DNA of 64,000 nucleotides, taken from assembly GCA_031216915.1 (NCBI GenBank), contig JAUFNR010000065.1, positions 62,001 to 126,000 of the forward strand. Reading direction: 5' to 3'. How positions within the stretch are numbered: position 1 is the stretch's first letter; every line of letters begins with the position of its first letter. Shown here piece by piece: positions 51,501-60,955 of the stretch. The DNA is from Pictodentalium vernedei (taxonomy: Eukaryota; Mollusca; Scaphopoda; Dentaliida; Dentaliidae). Made by a program: the position numbers and the translations under genes. Below the pieces are notes generated by a model, which did not search any database, had not been told where the DNA came from, and was given only the letters and a program-made list of their open reading frames with translations.

Positions 51501-54500
51501 TTTCATTGTTTTTTGTGCATCAAGGTTAGCTTCTTCAGCCTCAAGTTTAGTTTGCTTAAGTAATAGACCCATCTCTCGTTCTGCCTTTGATATGTAGGAT
51601 ATCACATACACAATACATGCAAATGCATCTAAAACATACTGAATATCCATGTTTGCATTCCAGCATTTTAGCAGCGTTTCATTGTACTGATTCGTCCATA
51701 TCTCATTCAATTCTCTTTTCAAAAATATATTGTTCCTTTGTGACACGACACTCAAAGCTTCTTCAAACACAGACTGTGAAATTTCAGCTTTATCAAACAG
51801 TTGCTCACATGTCAAATTCTCTGATCCACTGTCAAGAACAATCTGCCAGACCTTTTTAATTGTTTTCTTGGCTTCATCTACCAAATTATCATCATCATGC
51901 CCATCATCAGTGACCGATCTTGAGATGAAAGTTCTGTCTGAAGGAGGTCTTGGAAAATTAAATCTACATTTTACTCCATGTTTCTTACTACATGATTTGG
52001 AATGATTTTTGCTATGCTGTTGAACATTTGTAACAATCTCAAAAAGTTCTGAGTCTTCAGCTCTATCTGGAACTTTACAGGTGACATACTTGTCGACAAA
52101 ATCAGTAATTTTATAATCATCATCAATATCAAACTTTGGTGCGTTGTCAATCCAAAACAAACAGTGAACATGTGGTGAGCCTCTTTTCTGGAATTCTACC
52201 CGATAGAAATAATCTTTCACTTTACCTATAGGTGCTACATGTGATAAAATAACATCTTTTAAGAATATATGGAACCTGTGATCAAACATTCTAGCTGCCG
52301 TGACAGGGTTACTCCGCAAAATGTCACATTTTTCATTCCAGTTCAGTTCATCAAATTTTCGCATGTCATTTTGCTGAACAAGTATTGCGTTAATGATCTC
52401 TTCCCATCTCATATCAGCTGATGAAAAGGAGCAAAACCATGTAGGTATACCAAGCTGACGTATCATTGCAAACAAATCTTTCTGAGCAGCTTGCCAGTAC
52501 GGAGGTGTTCCTCTTATTGGAGTAAGAAATTTGTATATCTGGTCTGATTTGAAAAGTTCCTGTAGTGTAGTACCATCTTTCAACATCTCTGCCGATATTT
52601 GAGTACCATCTGTGGTTGTTGCAGTACTTTTTCTACAAGCAATTGAAACAGATGAGATAACATGCTGAAAGTCTGACATATACTGACTGTAAAAAATATA
52701 ATTTGTATCTTTGGCAAACCTGTTATCTGCATTCATCAATCTTAAATTAAAATATCTTGACAACGTAATTCGTATATCTCGATCATCACTGTAAGAACCT
52801 ACGCCACTAGGAAAATGTACTGGAAACGTTTTTGCCTCATTTCCTTCTTCTCTCAAAATACTTACAGGACTGCGATTTTCACCAGGTGCTAAGTTCATTA
52901 TTTCATCACAATACTGATCCAATACATACTGTCCAATATCGTTTGGCTGAAGGCAACTGTCAAGTTGTAATCCATTTGATCTTTCTTCAAACTCATCATT
53001 CAACTGATCTGCACTTGCATGGTTCACATCAATGTCCCCATGAACATTCATAGTGGTATCAAGTAAGGAATCAGCATTTTCATAGTTATGCAAGTCTGGG
53101 TTTTCTTCAGGAATGGGATTCAACCAACTTCTATTGATAGAAACGTCTTTATACCAGTGATTATTATGCATGAGATAATCAAGTGCATTCTCCAAATGTT
53201 TTTGGTTGATAATTTCATCTTTATAATAACCTTTATAAGAGAGTTTGCGTTTTAATTTAACCCGAATAAGCATATCATTTCCATCTGATCTCGGTAATAT
53301 ATTTGTTGTTTCCTCAATATCTGAAGGTACACACACAACTGGCCCATTTACACCTTTTTGACGTCCTTTTGGTAAAGCAAGAAGTTTCATGAATGGAATA
53401 TGCAATGCAATTAAATGCTGTTCCAGGTGGTTGAGAGATTGTAAACATTGTGGCAAGGGCTCTAAGCTCATGGTATTTGCAGCAGATTCAGCTGGAAGAC
53501 ACCCATTCATGATCTTTCTTTGACATGTGCGACAAATCCAAAGTTTTGTTCTAGGTGAATTAACTAAAGAACATTCATCATCACAAGAGCAGCTACATGT
53601 ATGAAGATACTGTTTTGAAATACATTTATCAGCTATCTGCAAAATATTTTCACCTTTTTGCTTATAACTATCTTCATTGCAAATCAACACCTGATTTTCA
53701 AATAGAAGTCTATGACAGCAACAACAAACATACTCAGGGCCATTTCTAATCTCTTTCTTGAATCTTGTAATCATTTCCTTTAAAGTATTGTTCATTTCAA
53801 ATTCACTAACATTATCCAATAACTCTATCTGCCTTGTGGTTTTCTTTGTCAGATATTTTTGCTTGCCAGCTGCAATCTTTTGCACTCTATACTTTTCGTT
53901 TGTCATGTATTTTTGTTTACTGTTAACTTTCATCTGTTTCTTATAGTTTTCATCTGATTGGTTCCTCAATTTCCCAGCTTTTATCAATTTTTCTCTGTAT
54001 TCATCATTTGTCTTGTATTTTTTTTTAATTGAGGTTATAAGTCGTAACCTGTATTCATCATCTGTCTTGTATTTCTTTTTAATGGAGGTTATAAGTCGTA
54101 TTCTGTATGCTTCATTTGTTCTATATTTTGCTTTAATGCTTTTCAGCAACTGTAAGTTGAATGCAACATTTGTTTTGTATTTTCTCTTGCTGAAGTTCAT
54201 CATGTGTTCCCTATATGCCTCATTTGTCCTGTATTTTATTTTACCAGACCTTATCAATTCTCTCCTATAATTATCATTTGTTTTGTATTTATCTTTACCA
54301 GATCTTATCAATTCTCTCCTATAAATATCATTTGTTTTGTATTTATCTTTACCAGATCTTATCAATTCTCTCCTATAATTATCATTTGTTTTGTATTTAT
54401 CTTTACCAGACCTTATCAATTTTCTCCTAAAATCATCATTTGTTTTGTATTTATCTTTACTATAGCTTCTCAAGTTTCCTCTATACAATTCATTTGTTCG

Positions 54501-56702
54501 GTATTTCTCTTTGCCTGATTCAACCAATTCTTTCCTGTAGATATCATCAGATCTATATTTCATCTTTCTGTTTTCTATTAATTGTTCCCGGTATGTTCTA
54601 TCTGCCTTGTATTTTTTTGTACCTGTCTCAATTATTCTTTTTCTGTATTTTTCATCGTTTTTGTACTTTTGGTTTCGAGCATCTTTTACTCGTTGTCTAT
54701 AACTTTCATTCATCTGATAGCAAGATAATTTTGATGCCAATGCAACATTTACTTCTGGTTCAACTGTTGGCTGTGTTGACTGTTCAAATTTGTTGAATGC
54801 TCCAGAGGCTGTATTTTTGGACAACATCCTTACAAGACATTTTTTCTTTCTGTCATTTTCCTTTCGCTTCAAGTAACCTTGACGTTTTCTTTTTTTGGAT
54901 GTATTAATTTTAGACAGAAACCTATCATCAATCTGAATCTTTTCTGCATCTATATTCAATTCTTTTTTTGAAATTTCTTGTTCATTCCTGATAGTACCAA
55001 TGCTTTCTGAAATTCCATTACTGGCCAGATCTTGAGCATAATTTTCTACCTCATTTGATAATATAATTAAAGGCACCATACCAACTACAAAGTTGTAATG
55101 ATTGTTATTACTATGTCTTAAATATATTGAACACTTGTTGGGCTCCCGGGTTTTATCTATTTGTTTTGCTGAGTGTTTAAGCCATGAACTATCATCGCTA
55201 AGTGTGTAAATGTCAGTATTCAAATAATCAGCTGTTGCTATTATCTCCAGCTCAGTTGCCCAGGTACCATTCTTTGACATTGATGATTTCTTCAAGTAAT
55301 CAGTAATATTTCTATAGCCAGGCCTTAAAAATGACTGGAAATGATGTGGTTTATTCTCAATATGACAGACTACTTTTCCTCGAATTATGTTGTGAAACTG
55401 TTCAGAACCTGACAAAGCATAGGATATAGCCCTGAAGAAACAATTTCCATCAGCGTAAATTGATACCGTGGATAAGCAAAAATGAAGAGTTTCAGAGCTT
55501 TTCAAATGTAAATAATTTATGATCGGAATTCCTATCTTGTGACAGAGATGTCTTTGCAAATTTTCATCCAAAGGTTCAAACCCATCATGTTTTGGTGGTG
55601 TTTCATGCACAATATTCAGATCTGATACATCTTCATTTGGTTTAGTAACTGGGATTTCTGGTATATTTTCATCAACTGTAATATTTAAACCTGTCACCTC
55701 ACAAGCAGTTATTTGTTTACGTTCTAGGGATTTCAAAAGATCATAACAATATGAGTGTACTTCATTTAATGAATTGATTTCAACCATTACACTTGTTCCA
55801 TCAGGATCTTTACAGCCATTTATATCACGAGCATGTGAATCAAATACAAAATATGTGTGTTTGTTTTTTGCAATCAGAAATGTGTAGTCAGCAAATGTTA
55901 TAAAACAAGCAACTGCAGAATCAAATGCTATATTTAGGGCTTCAAGTAATGAGTGAGAATCAAACATCTTCAATTGTTCATTAGTCGCATTGAGTGCTAC
56001 AGAAATGCTATCTTGAAAATGATATGTAAAACTAATTCCAAAAGCATCAAATTTTTCAGGTAATTCATGCACACTAATATAATTATATTCCTTAGAGCTA
56101 TTATTGTAAAGAGTACTATAAAGTGAGTCGCCTTCAATTAGGATTATATCAAGATCATTACTGTCCCACTCTGTAACAGATTTTACTTTACTGTATGTTA
56201 TCGCCATAAAACTCATAGGTGTACACTGATTCCCAACATTTTGTGCTTCAAAGATATTGATATCACCTTGATGAAAATGGCCTTGTACAGAACGTCTGTA
56301 ATTACATTTGGTTTCATTCAACAGTTCATCAGTATTTTGTATGTATATAGGTTTATAGTTTGAAAGTTCATTTGCATCTTTTGATTCAGGTTTATTTAGC
56401 CTACCTGCATCACACGGCGGTGATGGCGCAGTCGGCGCTGCACTAGAGCACGGCGGCAAAACAGATAGGTGCGCCTCCTCTGCAACACACGGCGGTGAGG
56501 GTACACTCGGCGATGTACTAATGCACGGCGGCAAGACAGCCCTCGGCGGGGAGTTAATCTTATGAACTAGGAGACTTCCCCGAGGAGATGCCAACCTCAG
56601 GGCATTTTGAACAGCATCAGATGATGCACTTGCGTACGCTCTGTGTGCTCTGACCATTTCCATCTGTGCTTTCTTCCTCTCCTTCGACTTTCTTTTAGCC
56701 AT
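48531..56702 (-). CDS. Helentron/Helitron2-type RepHel with dual cysteine-protease domains and EEP endonuclease (2,723 aa)
   Basis: A single uninterrupted frame for a rolling-circle transposon protein: nicking and joining of DNA by HUH Rep, unwinding by a Pif1-like helicase, plus an endonuclease. Order by residue: basic N-end 1-12; Pro/Cys repeat 52-98; putative USP-like protease 139-325 (Cys160, Asp288, His290); OTU 410-545 (Asp418, Cys421, His535); about sixteen 18-residue repeats 665-955; Cys-rich and DUF6570-like 990-1130; Rep 1305-1715 with FCSFSSADMRW, H1511-V-H1513 and tyrosines 1699 and 1703; helicase 2020-2475 with GGAGTGKS, IIDE, GDFYQLPPV and YVAFSRVRS; EEP 2503-2723 with N2512, E2539, GDFN and H2714. 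Coupling of EN to the helicase C-terminus marks Helentrons rather than canonical Helitrons (family knowledge). The start ATG (AAAAATGG) is the first in the open frame and precedes the basic stretch; a TTTTTCAG just upstream could also be a splice acceptor. All core motifs are present and no stop or frameshift interrupts it, so it may be functional. Element termini were not found. Confidence 0.95.
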   Translation of the reverse strand: MAKRKSKERKKAQMEMVRAHRAYASASSDAVQNALRLASPRGSLLVHKINSPPRAVLPPCISTSPSVPSPPCVAEEAHLSVLPPCSSAAPTAPSPPCDAGRLNKPESKDANELSNYKPIYIQNTDELLNETKCNYRRSVQGHFHQGDINIFEAQNVGNQCTPMSFMAITYSKVKSVTEWDSNDLDIILIEGDSLYSTLYNNSSKEYNYISVHELPEKFDAFGISFTYHFQDSISVALNATNEQLKMFDSHSLLEALNIAFDSAVACFITFADYTFLIAKNKHTYFVFDSHARDINGCKDPDGTSVMVEINSLNEVHSYCYDLLKSLERKQITACEVTGLNITVDENIPEIPVTKPNEDVSDLNIVHETPPKHDGFEPLDENLQRHLCHKIGIPIINYLHLKSSETLHFCLSTVSIYADGNCFFRAISYALSGSEQFHNIIRGKVVCHIENKPHHFQSFLRPGYRNITDYLKKSSMSKNGTWATELEIIATADYLNTDIYTLSDDSSWLKHSAKQIDKTREPNKCSIYLRHSNNNHYNFVVGMVPLIILSNEVENYAQDLASNGISESIGTIRNEQEISKKELNIDAEKIQIDDRFLSKINTSKKRKRQGYLKRKENDRKKKCLVRMLSKNTASGAFNKFEQSTQPTVEPEVNVALASKLSCYQMNESYRQRVKDARNQKYKNDEKYRKRIIETGTKKYKADRTYREQLIENRKMKYRSDDIYRKELVESGKEKYRTNELYRGNLRSYSKDKYKTNDDFRRKLIRSGKDKYKTNDNYRRELIRSGKDKYKTNDIYRRELIRSGKDKYKTNDNYRRELIRSGKIKYRTNEAYREHMMNFSKRKYKTNVAFNLQLLKSIKAKYRTNEAYRIRLITSIKKKYKTDDEYRLRLITSIKKKYKTNDEYREKLIKAGKLRNQSDENYKKQMKVNSKQKYMTNEKYRVQKIAAGKQKYLTKKTTRQIELLDNVSEFEMNNTLKEMITRFKKEIRNGPEYVCCCCHRLLFENQVLICNEDSYKQKGENILQIADKCISKQYLHTCSCSCDDECSLVNSPRTKLWICRTCQRKIMNGCLPAESAANTMSLEPLPQCLQSLNHLEQHLIALHIPFMKLLALPKGRQKGVNGPVVCVPSDIEETTNILPRSDGNDMLIRVKLKRKLSYKGYYKDEIINQKHLENALDYLMHNNHWYKDVSINRSWLNPIPEENPDLHNYENADSLLDTTMNVHGDIDVNHASADQLNDEFEERSNGLQLDSCLQPNDIGQYVLDQYCDEIMNLAPGENRSPVSILREEGNEAKTFPVHFPSGVGSYSDDRDIRITLSRYFNLRLMNADNRFAKDTNYIFYSQYMSDFQHVISSVSIACRKSTATTTDGTQISAEMLKDGTTLQELFKSDQIYKFLTPIRGTPPYWQAAQKDLFAMIRQLGIPTWFCSFSSADMRWEEIINAILVQQNDMRKFDELNWNEKCDILRSNPVTAARMFDHRFHIFLKDVILSHVAPIGKVKDYFYRVEFQKRGSPHVHCLFWIDNAPKFDIDDDYKITDFVDKYVTCKVPDRAEDSELFEIVTNVQQHSKNHSKSCSKKHGVKCRFNFPRPPSDRTFISRSVTDDGHDDDNLVDEAKKTIKKVWQIVLDSGSENLTCEQLFDKAEISQSVFEEALSVVSQRNNIFLKRELNEIWTNQYNETLLKCWNANMDIQYVLDAFACIVYVISYISKAEREMGLLLKQTKLEAEEANLDAQKTMKKLGTAYLNYREISAQESEYRVCNLRLKECSRKVQFIPVGENPVRLRKPLSLLSNENDENIWMSSINEKYHSRPAQQDFETMCLAEFCSEYRILAKSQVPKSMRNNDEQQNESGTIHKLQNNMGYIQKRTRTDPAVVRYARFSETKAPEMYFQSILELFLPHRTKAQLKPLEFERYEHFYWTGFIKLIPARPVDSVRSIVDSNKQKFDINSEIIDEAQQQMQIIDPEDAWAKLCPETELERDECTNQTETTVQDDEVPDDINLDFTNSNNQPSHRDLSRNLFSKREVYPLLCSMNEKQSSVFYEVRKWCLNVIHGKNPKPFHLFITGGAGTGKSHLIKCIYYEATRLFASIAVNPDDTTVLLTAPTGTAAFNIKGRTYHSALSLPVKMTDNYVQLGEETLNTLRAKLGNLQILIIDEVSMVNKRQFYWISERLKQIKRSRDSCNFGNISVILVGDFYQLPPVGLSVKYSLYKQNLSDPVNLWHDHFSIVELDDVMRQQDDLAFANMLNRCRVKSKKEKLLAEDLKMLKECCGKSSDDALHICPKNADVNNYNQEMLIKTCTNIVAFQAEDSRKDKRSGRLVRRETPYDEKKLKTNLPSTLNVAEKARVMLVRNIDVEDGLVNGVIGTVAKISSDQIFVVFDNERVGKKACRQTQLEDIPLNAVSILKIEELVEDYQGLVRKQFPLRLAWACTVHKVQGLTLDKVVVSLENVFASGQAYVAFSRVRSQSGLYIANSYDETLLHKSIYCEDGIAEDMKNMPKFIPDSEDISLACTTLILHNIQGLISNLPSIKGDKRFLAADYLCLTETWMAGTTLDNETEKLDAFSFYNKPRCLSYNSSNTCFESLKEQSHGGVGVFARNSLQLCSKDLSITNLEYYSFTLCDGQILAVVLYRPNSYPMNLFVDTLKKLVDLCSVYPESIIMGDFNQDTLKDSTILHLMENYGYNQLVQEITTQGGTLIDHVYTRGNTNIILKVIPTYYSYHEAIMLKVIS
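48534..49196 (-). other. EEP (APE-like) endonuclease domain of RepHel
   Basis: Residues 2503-2723. LHNIQGL (Asn2512), LCLTETW (Glu2539), YRPN, MGDFNQD (Asp2656, Asn2658), IDHVYT and a terminal SYHEAI (His2714). In most EEP enzymes the last motif reads S-D-H; here Tyr stands where Asp is usual. The protein ends soon after this motif, as expected for a complete domain. Confidence 0.9.
49278..50645 (-). other. Pif1-like SF1 helicase domain of RepHel
   Basis: Residues about 2020-2475. Walker A GGAGTGKS (2060-2067), LTAPTGTAA, Walker B ILIIDE (2145-2150), VGDFYQLPPV, VMRQ, TVHKVQGLTLD (2425-2435) and YVAFSRVRS. Complete set of SF1B motifs. Confidence 0.95.
51558..52790 (-). other. Helitron Rep (HUH endonuclease) domain of RepHel
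   Basis: Residues about 1305-1715. Motif 1 is FCSFSSADMRW, motif 2 RGSPHVHCLFW (His1511, His1513), motif 3 YVISYISK with tyrosines 1699 and 1703 as the likely catalytic pair. All residues expected for strand nicking and transfer are present. Confidence 0.93.
53313..53735 (-). other. Cys-rich and DUF6570-like region of RepHel
   Basis: Residues 990-1130: clustered Cys/His (993-997, 1036-1044, ICRTCQRK at 1056-1063), then PLPQCLQSLNHLEQHLIALH and a PKGRQKG...GPVVCVPSD stretch. These fit the DUF6570-type segment that precedes Rep in Helitron proteins. It may bind zinc. Confidence 0.75.
53838..54710 (-). repeat. In-frame 54-bp minisatellite (18-aa repeat, about 16 copies) in RepHel
   Basis: KY pairs recur every 18 residues from 679 to 949, with a consensus like IRSGKDKYKTNDNYRREL. 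The middle copies (residues about 763-820) are almost identical while the outer ones are diverged, as expected of a repeat growing from within. The repeat is highly basic (Lys/Arg-rich) and may be helical. I do not know its function; DNA or RNA binding is a guess from charge. Confidence 0.92.
55068..55475 (-). other. OTU cysteine protease domain in RepHel
   Basis: Residues 410-545. YADGNCFFRAISYALSG has the OTU signature with Asp418 and Cys421, and NNNHYNFV near the end supplies His535. OTU domains are known in some Helitron/Helentron proteins. A catalytically complete Cys/His pair is visible. Confidence 0.88.
55728..56288 (-). other. Putative herpes-tegument-like USP (MEROPS C76-like) domain in RepHel
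   Basis: Residues 139-325. An HQGD motif precedes GNQCTPMS (Cys160) and FDSHARD (Asp288, His290). A Cys nucleophile followed by Asp-x-His about 130 residues later matches the catalytic layout described for the N-terminal deubiquitinase of herpesvirus large tegument proteins. The assignment rests on motif order and my recall of similar domains in transposon proteins, not on an alignment. Confidence 0.6.
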
Positions 56703-57860
56703 TTTTAGTCTGAAAAATATTGATAAAGTAGCTCCAAAATGCTACTCACATTCTTTAAGTATCAAATTTGATTACAGACGATAGTTTCCAATTCTTTAAA
56801 CCAATTTAGATTTCACTATCCCCCCAAAATAATGTATTTCTTTCCCTGGTTTTGTCTCTTTCTTTTTTGACTAGCAACAAGTAATGAGAGATCCCACGCC
56901 TAACTAAGAAGTCCAAACATAAACCCAGGGACTATCCTTGAAACTGACCCCTCTCCCACTTCCCCAAAATGCTGTATACCAATTATCAAAAGAATATGAA
57001 TGGTGAATCTGAAGGAATTTTAGAGTCCAAATTGTAACCCAGGGACCTGATTGGACCAAACTTGAATCTGAATGCCCCCCACCTCCCCAGCCCTCACCTC
57101 AGAGATGTTCATTGTGGCATGCAAAATTTGAAAGGGTTCTTACTGGTGAAACAGAAGCTTTAAAAAAGAAGTACAGTCATATTGCACCAAGTTAAAATTC
57201 AGGCTCCCATAAGGAGCTCAAATACTAACAACCTTGACCCAGGAACTCGATATGAACAAACTTGAGTCTGATCCCCTCTCCCACCCTGACCCCCAGGGAT
57301 GTGTAGACCAAATATGAAAGGATTTTCAAGTATCGGAATCAAGATTCTGGTGGATATGAAGAAGTTTTTTTTAAAGAAATTGTCAAATTTTCGCACTAAA
57401 TATTAATCGAGGGACACAACAGAACAAACTTGAATTTAATTCCTCCAGCGATGTTGTACACTAAATATAAAATTATTCCGACTGGTCAAAGATTTCTAAA
57501 ACACATTTCCTCATATTGCACTAAGATAAAACTTTTGGCAGGGCAAAAATCTGACCCTTCCCATTACAAAGCCAACTACTGCTTTACAAACTCTGTTTGA
57601 ACAAAACTTGAATTTACACTTCCAAAGGAAGCTCCATACCAAATATCAAGCCATTGTACCCACCGGTTCAGATTTTAAAAAAAAATATTTGGAATATTTC
57701 CCCCCATTCCCTCGCTACGGAGCTGGGCATGTTTGAGTTGGAACAAAAATGCAATGCCCCTTCGGGACCATCACTCACACAAACTCTCACTTGAATTGCT
57801 CACCGTTTTTTTCTAGAAGTCCAAAACACTGTGTTGATGGACAAATGTATGAAGAACCCG
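56703..57860. mobile_element. Diverged family-A-like fragments upstream of RepHel
   Basis: Blocks such as AACCCAGGGACCTGATTGGA, CAAACTTGAATCTGA and TGAAAGGATTT recur at irregular spacing and resemble decayed family A cores. They begin near 56,880, so the RepHel element's 5' end is probably between 56,703 and about 56,880 unless it extends further. No promoter was identified. Confidence 0.55.
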
Positions 57861-58636
57861 TCCTTTAAATTCTTCCCAACCAACGACAGTAAATGATGTG
57901 CCCAAATAAGATAATTGTGCCCAAATTATGCAGAGTTTTTGAAACTTTTTCCCCCAAAGTTTTGCCGTGTTTTGGCAATATATAGTTTGGCCAGGTTTCC
58001 CTGATGCTTGTAATATAACTTAGAGCTCACCTCCAAATCAAACAATGCAACAGATAAATAACTTTTTAAAAATCCACTGAGTTCGCCACAGAAAAGCAAT
58101 CGTAGTCAACAGTGTCGTTTATGACACTGTCGACAGCGATTACTCTTCTTTGGTGAATTTTTATTTGATCATGCACTTAAAGCTTGAGATCAATTATATT
58201 CATGTTTGTGGCATTTCTCAGTAAACACCCTGAGTAATTTAAGGTTCAAATAAGCCTTTTGGCTTGACACTGGAAAACTAAGAAGCCTTCGAGTCAGTCG
58301 AGTAAACTTATGTCAAAAGGTCGTGGGAGCCAATGATAATGGTGAAGACCTATAACAAGAGGTTGTAAACTAGCACTTTAAGACGGGGATTTAAAAACTA
58401 AAACAGGTGCCAAGAAGGAAATACCAGTGCTTTTTCTTCTATCATGCAGGCCACATCCATATTTTGCCCTTGCGCCCATATTACACTGAACTGTCTGTGG
58501 AGAAAGATTAGATAAGCTCTGCTTGACTACATCAAGGTGAGCTAAAAAATTTGAAAAGGTTTAAAGGGATAATAAATCGTTAATCAGAAAAATATTGACT
58601 TTCAGATTTTGCTTGCATGTTAAAAAACCAAGTTAA
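57861..58636 (+). other. Mostly unrecognised sequence ending in a degenerate family-A-type hairpin
   Basis: A hairpin at 58514-58543 has arms AGCTCTGCTTGA and TCAAGGTGAGCT with 10 of 12 positions pairing, followed by an A-run, marking the decayed 3' end of another element. No gene seen. Confidence 0.5.
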
Positions 58637-59830
58637 AACAAGAAGCCCCACAGGGCCTGAAGCGCACATCTTGAACAGAACACATCATAAACAGAGACCA
58701 ACAATGAGTACATTAAGCAAGCCATCTCCATAGGCTGCACTGTCAATCCTTGAGTCCCTCAAGAGTGATAAAAATAATCCAGACATCATGCCTTTTTCTT
58801 CAATTGATCATAAAGTAAAATGTAGAGCTCTCCTATGAAGCCCCTTGATACAACCTATATGGATTAATCTTAGTTACACACCTCTAGAGGGTACTGAATA
58901 TAAAATTTTTTAATTCTTCAGCAAAATGACCTATTCTGGCTCCCATACGGAGCCAAAATATTAACCCAGCTTCTCAATAGGTTCTCATTTGAACACAGAC
59001 GAATCTAACTTCCCCAGAGATGTTGTGTACCAAATATGAAAGTATTCTGACTGTTGAATATGAAATATTAACCTATTGATCCGATTTGAACAAACTTACA
59101 CCTGACCCCCCCCCCCCCCCCCCCCTAGGGATGTTGTATACCAAATATTAAAGTATTCTGACTAGTGAATCTGAAGAAAATTTTTGAAGAAATTCCCTTC
59201 TATTGTACCAAGTTAAATTTCAGGTCCCCATATGGAGCCCAATTATTAACCCAGACACTCGAATTGAACATGAAGAAGATTTTTTAAAGAAATTTCCGTA
59301 TATTGCACTAAGTAAAAATCTGGTCTACCATAGCGAGCCCAAATATATACCTAGGGATCTGATTTGAACAAATTTGAATCTGACCCCCTAGAGATGTTGA
59401 ATACCAAATATGAAAGCATTCTGACTGGTGGATCTGAAGAAGATTTTTTTAAAATTATCCCCCATACTAAACAAAGTTAAAATTTGGGCTTCTGTAGGAA
59501 ATATTAAAAGATTCTGACTGGTGGTTCTGAAGAAGAAGATTTTTTTAAGAATGTACCCCATATTACCCTATGTTAAAAATTCGGGCTCCTCTAGTGAGCC
59601 CAAATATGAACTAATGAGCTTTATTTCAACAAACTTGTATCTGACCCACCCCCTATGAATGCTGAATATCAAAAGATTCCAATGATTGCATGGTTCTAGA
59701 GAAAAAGATTTTTTTTTTACATTTTTGCAAATATGCTGACTCAGCATTTTTTCGATGCCCATTACAGAACACCCGAACATAACCAATGAATTTTTTTTTT
59801 TACCATTCAATTCTACTGGTCCTAAGGATA
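58637..59830 (+). mobile_element. Family A element, copy 3, 3'-truncated
   Basis: Starts AACAAGAAGCCCCACAGGGC and follows the 27,005 copy in order, with deletions (for example near 59,060 and 59,270) and a C20 homopolymer at 59106-59125. Similarity stops near 59,830, before the hairpin. Confidence 0.78.
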
Positions 59831-60358
59831 CTTCATATCTGAATGGAAAGTTAATTTTTTCTTTTTTTTACCCCCCTTAATGTGTTTTTCAAAACTGTTT
59901 ACTGGAAAGCAGTTAACACTGGACAAACACATCGAGGGAGGTAGCGGAATTGAACAATGAACTTTTTTTCCCTTCATAACGAAAAAAGTGCCGAAATATA
60001 TTAATGGATTATTTTTTATATTAACAGATTAATTAAATGTGTTTAGGCGTAAAAAAAATTAAAAAATCTGTTTTGCTCGGGCGTTCCTGCATGATGGTCC
60101 TTTTCCGGCTGCTGTATGCTCTCCTTTTTTTATAACCAATGTAAAAAAAAAACAAAACAAGATCAGTCTTGCAGATCGTTAGTTATACAGCGAAAACCAA
60201 TTTCAAGTGTATTTAACACTGAAGGTCACTGTAACCTTGATCTTTGGCACATCATGGTAAAAATAAAATAGGCTTCTCCCACTCATTATACCTAACTCAC
60301 ATATGAAGTTTTTGGTAAATATACACCTGGTAGAACTTTAGTTAAGTGACGGAATACA
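59831..60358. other. AT-rich spacer, no gene seen
   Basis: Homopolymeric T and A runs and no recognisable feature. Confidence 0.5.
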
Positions 60359-60955
60359 AACAAGTGTTTGGCCACCGAGGTGGTATTAGTCCCCTACGGC
60401 GCTTTTGTGACATAAGGTGTTTTTGTCACAGAAGACACTAGTATATATAAGCATCTTGGATTTTGAAAAAAAATACTGAGCGTGCATAATCCCCTCACAA
60501 CCCTTTATCCATGTACCATATATGAAAAGCGTAGCTTGAACCATGTTGGAGGGAGGGGTGGTAACATAAAATAGAGAAAAAAGCTTAAAAAACACAACAA
60601 AAAATGGCCGCCATTCTGCCATCTTGGATTTTGAAAAATAAATATTGACTGTGCATCATCCCCTCAGAACCATTTATCCATGTACCAAATATGAAAGGTG
60701 TAGCTTGAAGCATATTAGGGGGAGAGGTGGTAACATAAAAACAGACAGACAGATGGACCGACAGACAGATGTTAGATTTGAAAGAAAAATATTGAGCGTG
60801 CATAATCCCCTCACAACCCCTTTATCCATGTACCATATATGAAAAGTGCAGCTTGAACCATGTTGGAGGGAGCAGTGGTAACATAAAATAGAGAAAAAAA
60901 GCTTAAAAAACACAACAGAAATGGTTGCCATGGCGCCATCTTGAATTTTTGGAAA

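Noticed and set aside
54013-54796. Plus-strand frames of 71-118 codons with YLY/FYF-rich repeats
   Set aside because: Antisense shadows of the 54-bp repeat inside the RepHel gene.
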